Positions 59,801 to 64,000 of a stretch of 64,000 bases of DNA are shown piece by piece. The notes beneath the pieces were generated by a model. It saw nothing but the letters and a program-made list of their open reading frames with translations. It was not told where the DNA came from and did no database searches. The first letter of the stretch is position 1; each line of letters opens with the position of its first letter. The stretch is from Strongylocentrotus purpuratus. Its lineage: Eukaryota; Echinodermata; Echinoidea; Camarodonta; Strongylocentrotidae. The translations under genes and the position numbers were made by a program. The DNA is taken from assembly GCF_000002235.5 (NCBI RefSeq), contig NW_022145544.1:1342501-1406500 (forward strand), written 5' to 3'.

Positions 59801-62800
59801 AGTATCGGAGGAAGCTGAGAGAAGCCAAACGGAGGAAGAAAGAGAAGAGAAGGAAAAAGAAGGCAAAGAAGATGACGAAGTATGTTAAAAAACAAAAGCA
59901 GAGTTTTAATTACTGTGGTTATTCATGCTATGAATTTTATTGGTCTTTTTTTTTGGGGGGGGGGGGGGGTTAGTCAATATAAATTTACTCATGCCTAATC
60001 CATATTAAAAAATATTAATACTTTTATGCTATGGGCTCATTAATTTGCCTTTTTTCCTTAAATGTACAAGTACAGTTAACTGAATTATTCATACCCTTAT
60101 ATATTTGATGTTTTTTTTTTTTTTGTAATTCAAGAATGAAAGGTGGACTGGTTGAATTAGCCCATAGTTGAATACTTTTAGATGTTAGCTTTGATGTGCC
60201 ACATTCTCAAGAAACAAATTGTGACAATTAACTTTGTATGTACAAATTTACTAAACTTCACAATATTTTGCACCAAAACCCTTGAACTGCAATTTTACCA
60301 CTATCAGTCAATATCTTTAATAACAATTTATTAATTGTTGCTAAAACATTCACCTGTGAATTTTCCCCATTTGTGTCACAGGGAAGGTCAAGCTGTTGTT
60401 TGGGAGACGAAGGAGATCAAGAGTGAGCTTTCTCATGTGACCATCAACCCAGAGGAGATCCCGGAGATACCTACCAATAGGTTTCTCATGCGGGGTATGC
60501 CAGACAAAGAAAAAGAGTAAGTTATTTACTTCTCCATTCTCACATGCATTTAAAGAGAAGGTTGAGTTCTGGGAAGAATATCTGTGAAAATAATTTTTGA
60601 CCATTATCATTGTTATTATGCAAGTGTGGAAGAACATCAGATAAAAAATGTCCTCTGAAAAGCATGGCTCTTCAAATGCTTTCATTTTCTGAATATGGCA
60701 TGTAACAACTCAAAAATCGGGACAGATTTTCATGGCACATTTTATTTCATGAGTGTCGTAGTTTATTCATGTGAGGTGGTCTTGTGGTAGGCCCTATGGT
60801 CCATCTACAAAAGGACCTGGGATCAAGCGTGAGTAGCATGGCTGGTGATGTTGTGATTTCTCATGTCTTTCTTTGAATCCAGAGAGGCCACTCAACAGCT
60901 TCAGCACCAAAGGTCTGTGGATGCATTCGGACGTAAGATTAAAGGGAGAGGTCAAGTGGTATGTCATACTTTTTGGATTCCTTATCACATTGTTGTAAAA
61001 CCTTGAATATTTTTAGTTTAATTCTCTTTTGTGTGATAAAGCGGGCTACAAATATCGGATAAGGTGGTTGACATGGCGTATAAAAAGTCTTACTTACACG
61101 TTTATGGCTGTTTGACTAGTAAATGACAAAATTGATTAACATGTTATGTATATGGGTGTTATTTTAATAAGATTTTTTAAAACATTTATTTTTCTATTTT
61201 TTATATTATTTGAATACTTGTTTGATATGATTTGCTTTTACACATGTTCATTATGTCGTTCTTCAATGATTATTGATGACCAAGGCCATCCAACAAATTT
61301 TTCTCTATTTATTTTTAAAACGTAACAGAGGGTGACCTTATGTTTTCTCTTTACGTTGTTTGATTATGTAATCAAATTTTGCAGGACATCTTTATGAAGA
61401 GTGAGTATAAATGTAGTAGTTTGATTATCATGTAGATTGTATTGTAAATCATTTAATGATAAAACAATGTGGTAATGAGATGATGTATTTCATGAAAGAA
61501 TATATCGAGTGCATGTTCTCACTATCCTTTATCCGTCTCTTTGTGCAGCGATATAGAATGGGTAACCCTCCCCACTGGCGAGCAGAGAATCGTAACAAAC
61601 AACAAGAGAAGGGGCAGGGGGATTCCTCAGCCGCCCGTTGGGAGATGGGTGGAGCTTTGAAAGATGCCAAAGCCAAGTAAGTTCTTTTAAAAGCTAGGAA
61701 GGAAAACCCCTGTTTTCCTTTGATTCCTGAGCACATTTTTAATTTAAAAACAGGACAAGAAATAAATTATCATTGTACTTGTATAATATTAATGTATAAT
61801 TTTTGTTTTAATCACAAACATTGTATTGATATTAACTTAACTCAAAATTAAGTTGATTTAAAAAAGAATTATTTTGGTATTAATGGTTGAAGAGTATATT
61901 TTTGTTTTAATGATAACTAAAACATATTTGAAATATAAACATGGAAAAACATGTCAACCATTCAATTATTATGAGAAAACAAATATAATTGAGGTAATTG
62001 TTATGTTTTTGCAGGAAGAGACGGGAGAGGCCCAGAGAGGATGATGATGATGATCATAAAAGAAGAGATAAATACGGAAGATTTGACAGAGAACAAGACA
62101 CTGATTCTGAGATGGAAGAAGGGGAAGTAGTATCACAAGATTCTATGGAGTCTCGGAAGAAAAAACACAAGTCCAAAAAGCACAAGTGAGTGTCTCGTCA
62201 TTTCGCAATATTTATGGAATATGATATTTTCTCAAGGAAATTCGGTTACTTTGAAGTAATACATTTGTATCTTGTAGTAGTTACTTTTTATTTTGTTACT
62301 CAATGCTTTAGATGTGTAATGGTAAATGAGCTAGCATGTTGATAGGCATGTTAGCCTTCACTTTAATGGAAGACCTTGACCAATTGCACTCCTATGCAAG
62401 CCAATATTTTATATATTTCTACTTCATACTGGCCTTTCTTTTGAGTGACGTTTTGTGACTGGGAAGAGTATATAGAGAAAGCCAATGCAGAAGTATAAGG
62501 ATTTCCGCAAACCACTAGATGCAAGTGAAATAAATGCATACTTGATATATTGAGCATAAAACTATTTTTGTAAATGTGTGTTATGTTTGATTGTAATGAT
62601 CATAATTGTTCTATTGTCTACATAAATGAAATCACTTAGGTCCCATAAGAGGTGCGACAGTAAGAAAAGTGGAAGATATCACAAGAAGTCCTCATCCCGA
62701 CATCGCACCACAGGCGAACTTTATTCCGACACGGAAGAGGAAGAGGAGGATCGCCCTGAACGACGCTTGTATTCACGTTCTCCCGACAGTCGTTCTCGCT

Positions 62801-63895
62801 CGCGGTCACGCTCTCGCACGTCGGACTCTCGGGACAGGAGTAGGAGTAGGGGGAGGAGCCAGAGTAGGGGCAGGAGTAGGAGCAGAAGTAGAGGGAGAAG
62901 CAGAAGTAGGAGTAGAAGTAGAGATAGGAGCAGGGGCAGGAGGGATCATAGAGAAAGCAACAAGGAGTCGTCCCATTCTTTCTTGGCATCAAGGTTCTCT
63001 AAGACATCTCACGCCCATTCAGACAAGTCGGAGAGCCCACTCATCACCAGTGCTGTCGCCCTGGAAGATTTCAAGAAGCTGAGGTGAATATTGTAATCTT
63101 TCATTTTCATTATCTCGAATTAAATTTGAGAAGACATCAAGTTGCTTTTAATGTGATTGAATTATGTACACTCTATCATGTATGCTTCAGGCTGTATATA
63201 TTGACACAGTTTTGCAAATATCAGTTTGAATGATAAAATAGAACGTTGCAAGATGAAAACAAAATACTCTCAAATATATGAATTTTTCAAGACAATTGTA
63301 AGCAAGTGTACATTTAAATGTATTTAAGTCAGATGTAGAGAGTCATATTAGAATTATGGACTTATAAGCTATGAAATGAGATACAGAATAAATTACAATA
63401 TTGTTTCTGAATTTGATTTGTTTAAATAAATTCGATCTACTATTATATCATCTTCTTTTACTGTGCTTTCTAAAGAGCAACCTCTTTTTGTGTAACCGAT
63501 CCCCGTCTTAAAGATCCAAACAAGGAATACTTCAAGATATAAATTTCCTGAAAGCATGGAAACTTTTCATACGAGATGTTTCAGTAGAATCAAGTCAAGG
63601 GGTCAGTGACACAAAGACGTAACTCCATTTTGGCCATTTTGAGGAAATTCAGTCTCCTGAAAAGCCCACATTTTTCTGAACATTTTGATATCAAATACTC
63701 ATTTGGGCAAAATATGGAGTTACGTCTTTGTGCCACTGAACCCTCGAAGTATCGTTTTCTGTTGATGTTTTGCCTATGCAGTAAACCTGTGGATGACACT
63801 TCATCGGAAAACGATAGCCCACCACCAACACACTGGAAGCCTGGTCAGAAACCACTCAACACACGTCCATCGTATACCAGTCTAGATATCATGAG
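44823..63895 (+). CDS. NKTR: NKTR-like nuclear cyclophilin (PPIase + SR tail), 14 exons, 3' partial
   Basis: Exons 44823-44886, 47374-47448, 53695-53802, 55616-55660, 56432-56519, 58187-58216, 58744-58889, 59663-59879 (or from 59657), 60382-60516, 60883-60958, 61549-61676, 62015-62185, 62640-63083 and 63782-63895 join in phase to 613 codons; a donor at the end shows it continues. Residues 11-178 are a cyclophilin domain: R68, F73, Q76, N115, Q124, F126 and H139 match cyclophilin A catalytic or cleft residues R55, F60, Q63, N102, Q111, F113 and H126. The W121 position is H134, as in NKTR and PPIG, which are known to bind cyclosporin less tightly. Then follow a Ser/Asp and Lys/Arg tract, [15 protein letters not shown] (281-295), GRKIKGRG (319-326), NPPHW, and an SR/RS repeat near residues 475-530. 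[13 protein letters not shown] (588-600) is shared with vertebrate NKTR, not PPIG as I recall. Expected role: prolyl isomerase of nuclear splicing speckles. It could represent the ancestor of both vertebrate genes. Confidence 0.92.
44887..47373. other. NKTR-like intron 1
   Basis: AT-rich intron with a GA-rich tract near 44925-44995 and a G-run near 47063. No other exon seen. Confidence 0.6.
47374..47448 (+). CDS. NKTR: NKTR-like exon 2
   Basis: Acceptor GTTTTTAG; encodes [19 protein letters not shown], then RALCT; donor GTAAGT, phase 1. Confidence 0.95.
48472..48851. mobile_element. TTAA-flanked miniature transposon, family B
   Basis: TTAA at 48468-48471 and 48852-48855. Ends AGAGAAGGTTGAGTTCTGG and CCAGAACTCAACTTTATCT are near-perfect inverted repeats; 380 bases, no coding capacity. 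Confidence 0.85.
50772..51152. mobile_element. TTAA-flanked miniature transposon, family B, reversed copy
   Basis: TTAA at 50768-50771 and 51153-51156. Ends AGATAAACTTAGTTCTGG and CCAGAACTCAAGTTTATCT; 381 bases. One half matches 48472-48851 in reverse while the other differs, so it is a separate subfamily. Confidence 0.8.
53695..53802 (+). CDS. NKTR: NKTR-like exon 3 (catalytic Arg)
   Basis: Encodes [18 protein letters not shown] with R68, F73 and Q76 of the active site; donor GTTAGT. Confidence 0.95.
53803..55615. other. NKTR-like intron 3
   Basis: AT-rich; no exon or element recognised. Confidence 0.5.
55616..55660 (+). CDS. NKTR: NKTR-like exon 4
   Basis: Fourteen whole codons, [14 protein letters not shown], the divergent-loop cyclophilin motif; acceptor GCTTACAG, donor GTATCA. 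Confidence 0.95.
56432..56519 (+). CDS. NKTR: NKTR-like exon 5
   Basis: Encodes [19 protein letters not shown], then KDTNGSQFF with N115, Q124 and F126; donor GTGAGT, phase 2. Confidence 0.95.
56520..58186. other. NKTR-like intron 5
   Basis: AT-rich with a C-run near 57858; no element with clear ends. Confidence 0.5.
58187..58216 (+). CDS. NKTR: NKTR-like exon 6 (30 bp microexon)
   Basis: Encodes TTKQAPHLD with H134 in the cyclosporin-contact Trp position; acceptor GACTACAG, donor GTAAGT. Too short to stand out as an open frame, but needed to keep phase. Confidence 0.95.
58297..58484. mobile_element. TTAA miniature family C copy in intron 6
   Basis: TTAA at 58293-58296 and 58485-58488. Ends AGCCTGTCTGCACTA and TAGTGCAGAGGGGCT; 188 bases, reversed relative to 44538-44724. 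Confidence 0.85.
58744..58889 (+). CDS. NKTR: NKTR-like exon 7 (end of PPIase domain)
   Basis: Encodes [20 protein letters not shown] through [15 protein letters not shown]; donor GTGAGA, phase 1. Confidence 0.95.
59275..59619. mobile_element. TTAA miniature family A copy ending 37 bp before exon 8
   Basis: Body matches 14762-15141 (AATGATAATTATAAACCTT, CACTACAGTCTATTGGGG, CACAGACACTGATAACA). The right end abuts TTAA at 59620-59623; the left end is eroded (CTAAAGTGAC). Confidence 0.8.
59657..59879 (+). CDS. NKTR: NKTR-like exon 8 (acidic/basic linker)
   Basis: Two in-frame acceptors six bases apart (GGTAG at 59656, GGCAG at 59662) give a two-residue difference. Ser/Asp-rich, then Lys/Arg-rich residues; donor GTATGT. 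Confidence 0.85.
60382..60516 (+). CDS. NKTR: NKTR-like exon 9
   Basis: Carries [15 protein letters not shown], diagnostic of the NKTR/PPIG family; donor GTAAGT, phase 2. Confidence 0.93.
60554..60745. mobile_element. Family B miniature fragment in intron 9
   Basis: TTAA (60550-60553), then AGAGAAGGTTGAGTTCTGGG and ATGCAAGTGTGGAAGAACAT, as at 48472; truncated on the right. A tRNA-SINE-like GTGGTCTTGTGGTAGGCCC follows near 60778. Confidence 0.7.
60883..60958 (+). CDS. NKTR: NKTR-like exon 10
   Basis: Carries GRKIKGRG; acceptor AATCCAG, donor GTG-GTATGT, phase 0. Confidence 0.9.
61549..61676 (+). CDS. NKTR: NKTR-like exon 11
   Basis: Encodes [15 protein letters not shown] and [11 protein letters not shown], matching the conserved TPPHW...(E/R)(K/R)W block of NKTR/PPIG; donor GTAAGT. 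Confidence 0.93.
62015..62185 (+). CDS. NKTR: NKTR-like exon 12
   Basis: Charged segment with [27 protein letters not shown] and [10 protein letters not shown] (a nuclear-localisation-like run); donor GTGAGT. Confidence 0.9.
62640..63083 (+). CDS. NKTR: NKTR-like exon 13 (SR-rich)
   Basis: 147 codons including a long alternating Ser/Arg domain ([20 protein letters not shown] and onward) and [14 protein letters not shown]. Overlapping frames on both strands are shadows. Confidence 0.93.
63782..63895 (+). CDS. NKTR: NKTR-like exon 14
   Basis: Carries [13 protein letters not shown], shared with vertebrate NKTR; ends at a GTAGGA donor, so coding continues outside the window. Confidence 0.9.
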
Positions 63896-64000
63896 GTAGG
63901 AAGGAAGACTTGTCGTTGAATCATGATTGTGATTTGTAATAAGTGTCAGGATCATAATAAATTCCAGCATCGTAGACTTGCCAATTGCTTCCAAATTTAA

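Noticed and set aside
59641-59973. 110-codon frame ending in a Gly run
   Set aside because: Only the part up to 59879 is exonic; the rest is intron read-through into a G-run.
63590-63899. Opposing frames around 63600-63730
   Set aside because: A short inverted repeat (GTGACACAAAGACGTAACTCC and its complement) makes mirrored frames; only 63782-63895 is exonic.

Overview
The window is animal genomic DNA: AT-rich and intron-rich, with short exons bounded by GT-AG junctions and many transposon remnants. Gene content (a Dispatched-like membrane protein, a Praja-like RING-H2 ubiquitin ligase, an NKTR/PPIG-type cyclophilin) and repeat content (TA-flanked ends starting CAGTGCGTCC, hAT-like ends of the CAGGCGCGGATCC type, tRNA-derived SINEs, non-LTR LINE fragments) suggest a marine invertebrate deuterostome, most likely an echinoderm such as a sea urchin. 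That assignment is inference from remembered repeat and gene styles; no search was run.

Layout. (1) 1-6065, minus strand: the first two coding exons of a Dispatched-like gene that runs off the left edge. Their intron carries a 4.1 kb TA-flanked foldback transposon, and inside that a 3.5 kb hAT-like element made mostly of three satellite arrays. (2) 6066-31739: no confident host gene. This is a repeat landscape of LINE fragments at 11.6-15.2 kb, a SINE at 18.07 kb, foldback elements, a 6.5 kb hAT-ended block inside the arm of a palindromic element (18.9-26.05 kb), minisatellites and a 0.55 kb polypurine tract. (3) 31740-37210, minus strand: a five-exon RING-H2 E3 ligase gene whose reading phase agrees at every junction (955 codons), with a 0.9 kb near-perfect palindrome at 38.25-39.16 kb upstream of its start codon. 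(4) 39.2-44.5 kb: hAT-type miniature elements, a foldback element and one candidate orphan exon. (5) 44823-63895, plus strand: 14 exons of an NKTR-like nuclear cyclophilin (N-terminal PPIase domain, then acidic/basic and SR-rich tail), continuing past the right edge. Its introns carry several TTAA-flanked miniature transposons.

The three host genes have unrelated expected roles (Hedgehog ligand release, ubiquitin transfer, splicing-associated prolyl isomerisation), and nothing indicates co-regulation. The most unusual material is structural: the 0.9 kb palindrome with hairpin ends, the foldback split by a 6.5 kb block, the satellite-filled element nested in a foldback, and three miniature families that share TTAA target sites, one with its empty site recoverable because it landed in a LINE reverse transcriptase sequence.
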